Shown here piece by piece: positions 6,793-14,995 of a stretch of 64,000 bases of DNA (within the stretch, counting starts at the first letter, position 1; every line of letters starts with the position of its first letter). Source of the DNA: Actinomycetales bacterium Actino_02 (GTDB lineage: Bacteria; Actinomycetota; Actinomycetes; Propionibacteriales; Propionibacteriaceae); the NCBI GenBank assembly GCA_001603275.1, contig LUYM01000030.1:62001-126000 (forward strand). The letters run 5' to 3'. The notes under the pieces were generated by a model, which searched no databases, had not been told where the DNA came from, and saw nothing but the letters and a program-made list of their open reading frames with translations. Position numbers and translations under genes: made by a program.

Positions 6793-8907
6793 GGCCACCA
6801 CGTCGGCCAGACTGGTCGTCCGACGCCGGGTGATCGCGATCGCGCTGGCCGCCAGCCCGATGATCAGCCAGCCGACCACGGTCAGCGTGGACGTCGTCGC
6901 GGCGCCTGATTCGGTGACCACTGCTCGCACGGCATCCAGCGCCGGGGTGAGCGGTGAGAAGGCGCGCAGTCCGCTGAGGATGCCGTCGGTAGCCGGTCCG
7001 AGCGAGATTGCCGTGGTGACAACGGCGAACACGATCGAGATCAACCGGCCCAGTCCGCCGAGCCAGGCGACCAGCGCATGGTTGACCATGACGAAGGCCA
7101 ACGCCGCGATCAACAGCACCCCGGTCACCTCGAACCACTTCTGCCACGACAGTCCCAGCCCCGGCTGCGCAAGCCCGGCGAGAGCCAGCGCTTGGACTCC
7201 GACCACCAGAATCCCGGGCAGCAATGCGCGCCCGATCAGCAGCACTGTCGGCTCCGGCGAACTGAGCAGCCCCCGTCCGATCGCCTTGACTACCGCGTAG
7301 GTGGCCAGGGCACCGATCCACAAGGCGACGATCAGCAACAGGCTGATCCAGCCGATGTTGGTGTTGGCGAGTCCGTCCAGGCCCGCGGTCGCCACCGGCT
7401 GAGCGACCACACTGGCCAGGTCGGTCCGCTCCGAGCTGGAGTAGCTGGGCACCTTGTCCTTGCCCTGGCTGATCCCGTCGGCCAGCTTCCACATCCCGTC
7501 TGCGAACTTCGTGCCGCCGGTCTTGGCATCGGCCAGGCCTGAGCTGAGCTGGTCGACGCCGTCGGCGAGCTGCGAGGATCCGTCCGCGGCCTGGCTGATC
7601 CCCTTGGCCAGCGCCGGCATCCCGTCGGCCAGCTGGTCGGTGCCGCTGGCCAACTGGGTGCCACCGGCGATCAGCTGCTTGAGCTGCTTGGTGGTGGCGG
7701 TGACGTCCGGTGCCCCCGCGGCGGCCTGGTCGGCGGCAGTCGTGAGGTTCGACGCCAGCGCGGACGCCCCACTGATCAGGCTCTGGTGAGTGGTCGGATC
7801 CTCCTGGCTGAGCCCGCCGGCCGCACCCTGCAAGGCCTGGGCCGCACCCTTCAAGGAGCCGACACAGCCAGCACCGTCGGTGGCCAGATGCGCGGCATCG
7901 GTGCTCACTCCACACGCCGAGTGCACTGCCGCGATCGCCGCCGCACCATAGGTGGCCGGGTCGGCAGCGGCTGCGCTCAGCACGTTCTCCACCTGAGTGG
8001 CGGCGTCCGAGGCATCGGAGGCCTGGCTGAGCAGCGAACTCTTGTAGGTCGACAACCCGCTGCTCAGCCCGGACGCGCCGGCGGCGGCCTGCTGCAGCCC
8101 GTCGATCAGTGCGACCTGCTGCGGCAGTGAGTCGATCGTGGACTGGGCGAGTTCGTTCGCGCCGGCCACGTAGCTGGCGGTGCCGTCGGCGAGCTTGCGG
8201 ACGTCACTGGGCATCGACTTGGTCTGGGTGGCCATGGTGTCCAGCCCGTTGGACAGCTTCCGGGCGCCGGTGGCCAGTTGCGCGGAGCCGTCCGCGGCAT
8301 CGCCGATGCCGGAGACCAGCTTGTCGCCGCCCTTGGCCAGATCGGTGGCGCCGTCGGCCATCGTGGAGAACTGCTTGCCCAAGTCGTTGAAGCCGACGTA
8401 GATGTTCTCCAGGTAGCCCGAGGTCAGGGTCTCGTTGAGCGAGTCGGCCGCGGCCAGAGCCACAACCTTGCCCAAGGTGGCGTCGGCCACGCCCGCCACC
8501 GGCGAGGTGGTCAGCTCGATGGTGGCCCGCTCGGCGGTGGACGCATCGTTCTTGGCGTACGAGGTGGCTGCTTCGGAGAAGTTCTTCGGAATGATCACCA
8601 TGGCCGCGTAGCTGCCGTCGGCCAGCCCGGCGCGCGCATTCGCCTCGGTGTCGAGTCGCCATCCCAGATTCTGAGTGCGCTGGGAGTCGACCAAGTTGGC
8701 GGTCAGCTGCCGGCCCAGCGGGACGTACTTGCCGTCAATGGTCACCGGCTCATCGAGGTTCACCACGGCCGCCTGGACCTGGCCGAAACGGTGGTCAGAG
8801 GTCAGTCCGGCCAGCAGAAAGCCGCCGGCCACCAGCAACGGGACCAGCACCAGCCCGAGCAGGCTCCACCAACGGGCGGGAGTGGAGTTCACCAGTTCGG
8901 TCTTCAC
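6778..8907 (-). CDS. YhgE/Pip family membrane protein
   Basis: 709 residues of the YhgE/Pip family (related to phage-infection protein and type VII-associated EsaA). One N-terminal transmembrane helix (about 13-34) is followed by a long extracytoplasmic region (about 35-520) with repeated segments such as QLADG, KLSNG and QLASG that likely form coiled helices, then about six C-terminal membrane helices (about 520-700). The family is thought to act in export or as ABC-2-like permeases; the substrate is unknown. The GTG start overlaps the MMPL stop (GTGA), so the two genes form one operon. Confidence 0.88.
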   Translation of the reverse strand: MKTELVNSTPARWWSLLGLVLVPLLVAGGFLLAGLTSDHRFGQVQAAVVNLDEPVTIDGKYVPLGRQLTANLVDSQRTQNLGWRLDTEANARAGLADGSYAAMVIIPKNFSEAATSYAKNDASTAERATIELTTSPVAGVADATLGKVVALAAADSLNETLTSGYLENIYVGFNDLGKQFSTMADGATDLAKGGDKLVSGIGDAADGSAQLATGARKLSNGLDTMATQTKSMPSDVRKLADGTASYVAGANELAQSTIDSLPQQVALIDGLQQAAAGASGLSSGLSTYKSSLLSQASDASDAATQVENVLSAAAADPATYGAAAIAAVHSACGVSTDAAHLATDGAGCVGSLKGAAQALQGAAGGLSQEDPTTHQSLISGASALASNLTTAADQAAAGAPDVTATTKQLKQLIAGGTQLASGTDQLADGMPALAKGISQAADGSSQLADGVDQLSSGLADAKTGGTKFADGMWKLADGISQGKDKVPSYSSSERTDLASVVAQPVATAGLDGLANTNIGWISLLLIVALWIGALATYAVVKAIGRGLLSSPEPTVLLIGRALLPGILVVGVQALALAGLAQPGLGLSWQKWFEVTGVLLIAALAFVMVNHALVAWLGGLGRLISIVFAVVTTAISLGPATDGILSGLRAFSPLTPALDAVRAVVTESGAATTSTLTVVGWLIIGLAASAIAITRRRTTSLADVVASASS

Positions 8908-11603
8908 TTGCTCGCTCCTTCCAGCGCGCGATGGGAAGCCAACCGGAGCACCCGATGGGGCACCGGCAGCCAGCCGTCCAACTCGGCGCCGGGGGAGACC
9001 CCCAGAAGCCAGGTAATCGGTTCCGGTGAGGTCGCGGACGCGCTCAGGGACGCAGCCAGCAGCGTGTCTCGGCGATGGTTCAGCTCATCGGCGGAGTCGA
9101 CGCAGACCAGGCCGCCGCGCTGCCGGGACAACAGCCGCTCGAAGTCCGCGGTACCGGCAGACAGCATCGCGGCCCGCGGACGCAGCACCGGAGCCTCCTC
9201 CGGCAGCACCAAGCCGAGCACCTTCAGCCGTCCGTCGGTGAGCTTGAGGCGTCCGGAGAGCGCCATCAGCAAGGCCTTTCGCTGGGCCGGTTCGGCCTCG
9301 ATGACCAGCACCTCGCCCGGTTCGACGTGCAGATCGAGCCGGTCGAAGATGACCCGATCACCGAGCCGAGCAGTCAGGCCCTCGGCAGCCACCGCTGCGG
9401 TGTCGCCGGGTGTCGGCCAGTCGGCCAGCTGCAGCTGCCGGGTCAGCGACTCACCTTCGATGTCGAAGGACGGCAATCGGCGATCCAGCCACGTCGGCAG
9501 CCACCAGGCGTGGCGTCCGAGCAGCTTCATCACCGCCGGAACCAGGGTCATTCGGACCACGAAGGCATCCAGCAGGACGCCGAGCGCCAAGGCGAAGGCG
9601 ATCGGCTTGATCGCACCCTCGCCATTGGGGACGAAGAAGGCGAAGACCGCGAACATGATGCCGCCGGCCGCCGCCACCACCTTCGCCGAGTGGACGAAAC
9701 CGTCCTCGACCCAGGTCTCGGTATTGCCGTGGACGTACTCCTCCCGCATCCGGGAGACCAGGAACACCTCGTAGTCCATGGCCAGGCCGAACAGGATGCC
9801 CATCACGATGATCGGCAGGAAGCTGATCACCGGGCCGGCCTCGGGCAGGTTGATCGCCTCTTTGAGCCAGCCCTCGTTGAAGACCAGCGTGGTCGCACCG
9901 AAGGCGCCACCGAGGCTGAGCAGGTAGCCCAGCGCGGCCTTGAGCGGCACCCACAGCGAGCGGAACACCATGGTCAACAGCACCAACGACAGTCCGACCA
10001 CGAAGATGCCGAAGGGCAGCAGCGCTGCCTGCAGCCGTTCAGTGACGTCGATGGTGACCGCGGTGAAGCCGGTGACGGCGGTGTCGACGCCCCATTCGGA
10101 CTTCCATTGCGCCTCATGGTCGCGCAGTTGCTGGACCAGGGTCGCGGTGGCCGGGTCATCCGGGGCGGTCGTCGGAATGATCTGAACCATGCCGGTGTCG
10201 GCATTGGCGTTCGGGGTGGAGGTGGCGACCATGTCCACCCCGGGCATCGCCTCGATGTCGGCCTTCAGGCCGTCCATGATCTTCACCGGATCGTCGGACT
10301 CGACGATGTTCGCCGTGACGATCAGTGGTCCGTTGGCGCCGGCCCCGAAGATCTTGGTGATCTCGTCGGCGGCAATCCGATCCTGAGTGCCGGGCAGGGA
10401 ACGTCCCGAGGTCGGCAGCGCCAGGTAGAGGTCCTTGGTTGGGATGGCCAGGCCACCCAACGCGATCAGAACGACGGCCACGGTGAGCAGCGGCCACTTG
10501 GTGACCAGCTTCACCCAGCCGCCGGCCACGTTCAGACTGCGCCGCGGACGAGCCGCCTTCTTGGTCTTCCTGGGCTTGGGTGCCTTCGGCCGCATCCGCT
10601 CACCGGCGAAGCCGAGGAAGGCCGGCAGCAAGGTCAGGGCGAGCAGCACCTCGATGGCCACCCCGACCGCGGCGAAGATGCCCATCACCGACAGGAACGG
10701 CAATCCGGCGATACTCAGTCCGACCAGGGCGATGATCACGGTCAGTCCGGCGAAGACCACCGCCGAGCCGGCGGTGCCGACCGCTCGGGCCGCGGACTCC
10801 TCGACGTCCATGCCGGTGGCCAGCTGGTCGCGATGCCGGGACAGGATGAACAGCGCATAGTCGATGCCGACGGCCAGGCCGAGCATGATCGCCAGCATCA
10901 AGGTGGTCGAGCTGACCGAGATCACTCCGGCGGCGACCTGGGTGATCATCACTGCGATGCCGACACCGGTGACGGCGCTGCCGATCGGCATCATCGATGC
11001 CACGAACGAGCCAAGGGTGACCAGGAGAACGAGAATGGCCACCCCGAGGCCGAGGGCCTCGACGATGCTCAGGTGCGGCACGTGAATGCTGAAGATGTCG
11101 CCACCGGCGAAGGCCTTCGTGCCCGGAAGTTGCTCGGCCAGGGAATCGGCGACCTTGGTGATCTGCTCACGCTGGGCGTCGGTGATCAGAGATGACGTCG
11201 TGTTGACCCGGACGGTCACTCGGGCGCTGCGTCCATCGGAGCTAATCAGACCATCGACATGCTCGTTGTACGGGCTGACGGTGCCGCGGACGAAGTTCAG
11301 CTTCTCGAACTCCTTCAGCCAGTCCTCGACCTTGGTCTTGACCTTCGGGTCCTCCAGTTTGTCGCCCTCGGGGACGGTGATCAGGACGGTGGCGGTGGAG
11401 TCCGCCGCTTCCGGGAAGGTGGCCTTCAGCTGATCGAGCGCGATGGTGGAGGCGGCGTTGGGGATCTTGAAGCTGTCGTCGTACTTGCCGCCGATGGTGA
11501 ACGCCAAGGCGCCCATCAGCACCAGCATGAGCAGCCAGGCGGCAACGACCCGGCGCCGGGCTCGGAAGCTGGCCCGACCGACGCGATACAGGAATGACGA
11601 CAT
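8904..11603 (-). CDS. MMPL-family RND transporter with degenerate ABC-ATPase-like C-terminus
   Basis: 899 residues. Residues about 1-700 are an MMPL/RND transporter: transmembrane helix at about 18-38, a first extracytoplasmic loop, a helix bundle with GLAVGIDYALFILSRHRDQ (proton-relay region), a second loop and a second bundle with MDYEVFLVSRMREEY. These pumps export lipids or drugs using the proton gradient. The last 190 or so residues read like an ABC ATPase start (GLTARLGDRVIFDRLDLHVE, then PGEVLVIEAE), but the Walker A GxxGxGKS is replaced by EAEPAQRKA and no LSGGQ is seen. The start is set by the Shine-Dalgarno GGGAAGG; an upstream frame extension is rejected. TetR-type operators lie 75-105 bases upstream. 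Confidence 0.9.
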   Translation of the reverse strand: MSSFLYRVGRASFRARRRVVAAWLLMLVLMGALAFTIGGKYDDSFKIPNAASTIALDQLKATFPEAADSTATVLITVPEGDKLEDPKVKTKVEDWLKEFEKLNFVRGTVSPYNEHVDGLISSDGRSARVTVRVNTTSSLITDAQREQITKVADSLAEQLPGTKAFAGGDIFSIHVPHLSIVEALGLGVAILVLLVTLGSFVASMMPIGSAVTGVGIAVMITQVAAGVISVSSTTLMLAIMLGLAVGIDYALFILSRHRDQLATGMDVEESAARAVGTAGSAVVFAGLTVIIALVGLSIAGLPFLSVMGIFAAVGVAIEVLLALTLLPAFLGFAGERMRPKAPKPRKTKKAARPRRSLNVAGGWVKLVTKWPLLTVAVVLIALGGLAIPTKDLYLALPTSGRSLPGTQDRIAADEITKIFGAGANGPLIVTANIVESDDPVKIMDGLKADIEAMPGVDMVATSTPNANADTGMVQIIPTTAPDDPATATLVQQLRDHEAQWKSEWGVDTAVTGFTAVTIDVTERLQAALLPFGIFVVGLSLVLLTMVFRSLWVPLKAALGYLLSLGGAFGATTLVFNEGWLKEAINLPEAGPVISFLPIIVMGILFGLAMDYEVFLVSRMREEYVHGNTETWVEDGFVHSAKVVAAAGGIMFAVFAFFVPNGEGAIKPIAFALALGVLLDAFVVRMTLVPAVMKLLGRHAWWLPTWLDRRLPSFDIEGESLTRQLQLADWPTPGDTAAVAAEGLTARLGDRVIFDRLDLHVEPGEVLVIEAEPAQRKALLMALSGRLKLTDGRLKVLGLVLPEEAPVLRPRAAMLSAGTADFERLLSRQRGGLVCVDSADELNHRRDTLLAASLSASATSPEPITWLLGVSPGAELDGWLPVPHRVLRLASHRALEGASK

Positions 11604-11675
11604 GCAAGACCTTCCCGGAGACTGTGCTGTCTTGAGGTCACCGGCTGGAGGCAGTCTCCGCGGGATCGGCGCGCT

Positions 11676-11709
11676 CGATACACAACTGTATGCGATACAT
11701 CGCTGTACC
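11676..11709. promoter_or_regulatory. Tandem TetR-type operators upstream of the MMPL operon
   Basis: Site 1 is ATACA-CAAC-TGTAT, a perfect 5-bp inverted repeat inside an 18-base box. Read on the minus strand, this box matches the operator at 13205-13222 at 14 of 18 bases with the same centre. Site 2 (GATACA-TCGC-TGTA) follows directly. They lie between the MMPL start and the 3' end of the upstream TetR gene. The regulator is inferred to be the TetR encoded at 13244. Confidence 0.6.
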
Positions 11710-11733
11710 CAAGTCCTACGAGGGGGACGGCGG

Positions 11734-12420
11734 TCAGTCCCTCGCCGAGGGCGGCTGCCAGCCGGCCGCCTGCAGCCGGGCGATCCCGTCCAGCAGCAGG
11801 TCGAGGGAGAACTCGAACTCGAACTGGTCGTCGCAGCCACGCCCGACCACGGAGTCGCCCTGATGCGCGGACGCGGACGCCATCGCGGCCACGTTGGGGA
11901 ACGCGGCGGCGAGTTGGGCCAACACCTCCGGCGCCGGCGGTGGCGCTGCGGCGTCCGGATCGTCGAAGAGCTCCTGGGTGAAGCCCCAGGCCCGGCTCCC
12001 CATGGCGTGCATGACGTGGTGGGTCAGCACGTCACTGAAGCCGGCCTCCCGGAACACCGCGATCAGCCCGTCCAGGTAGCCGAGCATCGTCGGGGTCTGC
12101 TGCGGCCGGGTCTCCAGCACTCGGCGCAGCCAGGGGTGCCGCAACAGCAGCTGCCGAGCGGCCAGGATTCGGCCTCGGACGGTGGTTCGCCAGTCCGGTT
12201 CCGGGCGAATCGGGCCGAGGCCGGACAACACCAGGTCGGCCATCCCGTCCAGGAGCGCCTGCTTGTCGGCGACGTGCTTGTAGAGCGCCATCGGGACCAC
12301 CCCGAGCTCGGCGGCCAGTCGGCGCATGCTCACCGCGTCCAGGCCGTTGCGGTCGGTGAAATCGACGGCTGCAGCCAGGACGCGCTCTCGGCTGAGTCGC
12401 TCGCGTGCAGCGTCGGCCAT
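11734..12420 (-). CDS. TetR family regulator (TetR_C_1-type C-terminus)
   Basis: 228 residues. The N-terminal helix-turn-helix (about 10-55) reads AVSMRRLAAELGVVPMALYKHV, typical of TetR proteins, and the ligand-binding C-terminal domain resembles the tetracycline-repressor type. It is divergent from the DUF4386 gene and shares its promoter region, which holds two copies of a 15-bp palindrome overlapping both -10 elements, so it probably represses itself and that gene. Strong Shine-Dalgarno AAGGAGG. The MMPL operon lies downstream on the same strand, but its operators look different from this protein's sites. Confidence 0.9.
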   Translation of the reverse strand: MADAARERLSRERVLAAAVDFTDRNGLDAVSMRRLAAELGVVPMALYKHVADKQALLDGMADLVLSGLGPIRPEPDWRTTVRGRILAARQLLLRHPWLRRVLETRPQQTPTMLGYLDGLIAVFREAGFSDVLTHHVMHAMGSRAWGFTQELFDDPDAAAPPPAPEVLAQLAAAFPNVAAMASASAHQGDSVVGRGCDDQFEFEFSLDLLLDGIARLQAAGWQPPSARD

Positions 12421-12437
12421 GACTTCCTCCTTGACGG

Positions 12438-12485
12438 GCGTACGGCGTACACCTTATCGTTCTCGGCGAGGTGTACGCCGTACAC
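12438..12485. promoter_or_regulatory. Divergent promoter with paired 15-bp operators
   Basis: GTGTACGCCGTACAC at 12471-12485 is a near-perfect palindrome, and a copy with one change sits in inverse orientation at 12438-12452. Between them, overlapping -10 elements point both ways: TAAGGT (minus, toward the TetR gene) and TATCGT (plus, toward the DUF4386 gene). This arrangement suggests that one repressor dimer pair silences both genes. Confidence 0.75.
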
Positions 12486-12498
12486 CAAAGGAGTGATG

Positions 12499-13194
12499 AT
12501 GTCCGACCGTCGCACGGCCCTGATCGCCGGCCTGCTGTACCTGCTCACCTTCGCCGCCTCGATCGCGGCCCTGCCCCTGCTCGATCCCGTGCTGCACGGC
12601 CCGAGCTTCGTCACCGGCACCGTCGGGACGGCCCTGGTCCGCCTCGGCGCCCTCCTGGACCTGGTCAACGCGGCCGCCTGCGTCGGGACGGCCCTGGTGC
12701 TCTACCCGGTGTTGCGCCGGACCGCCCCGGTCGGCGGCCTCGGCTTCGTGGCCTCTCGGCTGATCGAGGCGGCGATCATCATCATGGGGGTGATTGCGCT
12801 GCTCACCGTGGTCGGGCTGCGTCCGTCCGACCCGTCGATGCTGCCGACCGCCTCGGCCCTGGTCGCCCTCCGCGATTGGACGTTCCTGCTCGGCCCCGGC
12901 CTGATGCCGGCCATCAACGCTGCCCTGCTCGGCACTGCACTGTGGCGGGCCCGGCTGGTGCCGAGCGCGATTCCGCTGCTCGGCCTGATCGGTGCACCGC
13001 TACAGCTGCTGTCGGTGCTGGCCACGTTCTTCGGGCTGAACACGCAGACCTCGCCGCTGTCGGCGGTGGCGGTGATCCCGATCTTCTTCTGGGAGCTCTC
13101 AGTCGGGCTGTGGTTGGCGATCCGCGGCTTCCGGACCTCCGCCCAGGCCACCGAAGTCGACGAGCCACTGCACCACCTCGCCACGTCGGACTAG
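12499..13194 (+). CDS. DUF4386 domain membrane protein
   Basis: 231 residues, six predicted transmembrane helices and little else; it matches the DUF4386 family, which starts TALIAGLLYLLTFAASI and has the LVNAAACVGTALVLYPVLRR pattern. Function unknown. It is divergent from a TetR gene and its promoter carries two matching operators, so it is probably induced by the TetR ligand. The Shine-Dalgarno AAAGGAG lies 5 bases before this ATG; a tandem ATG one codon earlier is too close. Confidence 0.85.
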   Translation: MSDRRTALIAGLLYLLTFAASIAALPLLDPVLHGPSFVTGTVGTALVRLGALLDLVNAAACVGTALVLYPVLRRTAPVGGLGFVASRLIEAAIIIMGVIALLTVVGLRPSDPSMLPTASALVALRDWTFLLGPGLMPAINAALLGTALWRARLVPSAIPLLGLIGAPLQLLSVLATFFGLNTQTSPLSAVAVIPIFFWELSVGLWLAIRGFRTSAQATEVDEPLHHLATSD

Positions 13195-13222
13195 GCTGGT
13201 CGTTGGATACAGTGGCGTATCC
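13192..13222 (+). promoter_or_regulatory. Promoter -10 and autoregulatory operator of the second TetR gene
   Basis: A TAGGCT -10 element, whose TAG is also the stop codon of the DUF4386 gene, is followed 7 bases later by GGATAC-AGTGGC-GTATCC, a perfect 6-bp inverted repeat lying at the expected transcription start. Binding there would block the TetR gene at 13244. Confidence 0.65.
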
Positions 13223-13243
13223 GGCGAGGTGGAAGAGGTGATC

Positions 13244-13900
13244 ATGACCGCCGAGACTGTCAGTAGGCGACGCCAGCAGACGCTGGACCGCCTGGTTGCG
13301 GCCGCGATCGACGTCTTCGCCGAACGTGGTGTCGAGGCGGCCAGCGTCGAGGAGATCTGCGAGCGAGCCGGGTTCACCCGCGGCGCCTTCTACTCCAACT
13401 TCGACTCCAAGGAAGAGCTCTGCCTGGCCATCGTCCGCCAGCAGAGCGCTCTGATGCTCGCCTCGACCCGAGAAGCCCTGGCCGCGATTCCGCCGGCAAC
13501 CGTTGATGACGGCTCGCTGGACGAGATCGTGGCCAAGGTCCTGGCCCTGGTCGACGCCGGGATCGGACCCGAGCACAACTGGGTGGTGGTCCGCGACGAA
13601 CTGCGCCTCTACGCCTATCGGAATCGCAGCTTCTGGCCGGCCCTACAGGCCGCGACCGATGAGGTTGCCGAGCTGTTCCGGCAGGCGATTCAGGAGGCCT
13701 TCGAGCGTCAGCAGGCACACCTGCTGATCCCGGTGGATCAGTTCGTGGTCACCGTGGACGCCTATCGTGAGCGGTTGCGCCTGGAGGAGATCCTGGGCAC
13801 GGCCCGCGCCGCCGAGGCGAACTGGAGGGTCGGCATGGAGCGGCTGGTTCGGGCCCTGGTGGTGCTTCCCGGACGGGCGGTCGAGAGCGGAAACGACTAG
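13244..13900 (+). CDS. TetR/AcrR family transcriptional regulator
   Basis: 218 residues. The helix-turn-helix region (about 25-50) reads SVEEICERAGFTRGAFYSNF, the classic AcrR-type signature, followed by an all-helical ligand domain. Its own promoter carries GGATAC-N6-GTATCC, and a matching box lies in the MMPL-YhgE promoter, so it is the likely regulator of that exporter. The ATG is chosen over an in-frame GTG 15 bases upstream because GAGAGG/GAGGTG lies at a suitable distance. Its stop TAG forms part of the -10 element of ldh. Confidence 0.9.
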   Translation: MTAETVSRRRQQTLDRLVAAAIDVFAERGVEAASVEEICERAGFTRGAFYSNFDSKEELCLAIVRQQSALMLASTREALAAIPPATVDDGSLDEIVAKVLALVDAGIGPEHNWVVVRDELRLYAYRNRSFWPALQAATDEVAELFRQAIQEAFERQQAHLLIPVDQFVVTVDAYRERLRLEEILGTARAAEANWRVGMERLVRALVVLPGRAVESGND

Positions 13901-13909
13901 GCTGGCGGC

Positions 13910-14887
13910 ATGACCGCAGCCAGCGTCGAATCATTCAATCTGGCCAACTCGAAGCTGACGGTGGTCGGCGCGGGTTCCGTCGGAACGTCCATCGCCTATG
14001 CCGCGCTGATCCGAGGCTCCGCCCGCCAGATCGCGCTCTACGACATCGATGCCAAGAAGGTGGAAGCTGAGGTCCACGACCTCGCCCACGGCACCCAGTT
14101 CACCCCCACCTCGGTGGTCACCGGCGGCGCCGACATCACCGTGGCCAAGGACTCCTCGGTGATCATCATCACCGCCGGCGCCCGGCAGAAGCCGGGCCAG
14201 ACCCGCCTCGAGCTGGCCGGGGTGAACGCCGACATCATGACCAAGCTCGTCCCCGACCTGCTGGAGCAGGCGCCCAATGCCGTGCTGATCCTGGTCACCA
14301 ACCCCTGCGATGTGCTGACTGTGGTCGCCCAGAAGGTCAGCGACCTGCCGTACGGACGGGTGTTGTCCACCGGGACGCTGCTGGACACCTCGCGGCTGCG
14401 CTGGGCGATCGCCCAGCGGGCCGGGGTGTCGCTGTCGAACGTCCACGCCGCCATGCTGGGCGAGCACGGCGACACCGAGTTCCCGATCTGGTCGTCGGCC
14501 TCGATCGCGCAGATCCCGATCCGCGGCTGGACCGACCCGTCCGGTGAGCGGATCTTCACCGAAGAGGTGCTGGCTTCGATCGCCTACGACACCGTCCATG
14601 CCGCCTACGAGATCATCGAGGGCAAGGGTGCGACGAACTACGCGATCGGCCTAGCCGGGGCCCGATTGGTGGAGGCGATCCTGAAGGATCAGCGCAAGAT
14701 CTGGCCGCTGTCCAGCGTGCTGACCGACTACCGCGGCGTCTCCGGGGTGGCTCTCTCGGTGCCCAGTCTGGTCGGCCCGACCGGGATCGAGCGCACCTTC
14801 GAGTTCCCGATGGACGCTCACGAGATCAGCCTGCTGAACAAGTCGGCCAAGGCGATCAAGGACACCCTGGCCGCCATCGGCTACTGA
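13910..14887 (+). CDS. ldh: L-lactate dehydrogenase
   Basis: 325 residues. It interconverts pyruvate and L-lactate with NADH in the cytosol. Visible features are the Rossmann loop [14 protein letters not shown] (about 18-31), the substrate loop [14 protein letters not shown] with the catalytic-loop Arg, NPCDVLT, the dimer/specificity motif [10 protein letters not shown] and the catalytic His in [12 protein letters not shown]. Length is normal. TAGGCT lies exactly 6 bases before the ATG, implying a leaderless mRNA. A pair of palindromic repeats follows the gene. Confidence 0.96.
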   Translation: MTAASVESFNLANSKLTVVGAGSVGTSIAYAALIRGSARQIALYDIDAKKVEAEVHDLAHGTQFTPTSVVTGGADITVAKDSSVIIITAGARQKPGQTRLELAGVNADIMTKLVPDLLEQAPNAVLILVTNPCDVLTVVAQKVSDLPYGRVLSTGTLLDTSRLRWAIAQRAGVSLSNVHAAMLGEHGDTEFPIWSSASIAQIPIRGWTDPSGERIFTEEVLASIAYDTVHAAYEIIEGKGATNYAIGLAGARLVEAILKDQRKIWPLSSVLTDYRGVSGVALSVPSLVGPTGIERTFEFPMDAHEISLLNKSAKAIKDTLAAIGY

Positions 14888-14888
14888 C

Positions 14889-14956
14889 GGGGACGGTTCC
14901 ATTACCGTCCACCCTGGTCAGCCCGATTGGTGGGGACGGTTCCAATACCGTCCACC
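14889..14956. repeat. Pair of REP-like palindromes (family A) after ldh
   Basis: Two palindromes of the GGACGG-N8-CCGTCC type (14889-14913 and 14932-14956) are separated by a spacer that begins ACCCTGGTCAGCCC. The same palindrome-spacer-palindrome unit occurs inverted at 40334-40398. This fills the gap between ldh and the aminotransferase gene. Confidence 0.9.
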
Positions 14957-14995
14957 CTCCCGCGAAACCCTGGCTGCATAGTCGAGGAGACCATC

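Noticed and set aside
9075-11195. A 706-codon open frame on the plus strand
   Set aside because: It is antisense to the MMPL transporter gene and has shadow composition (His/Asp/Gln-rich) with no start signals.
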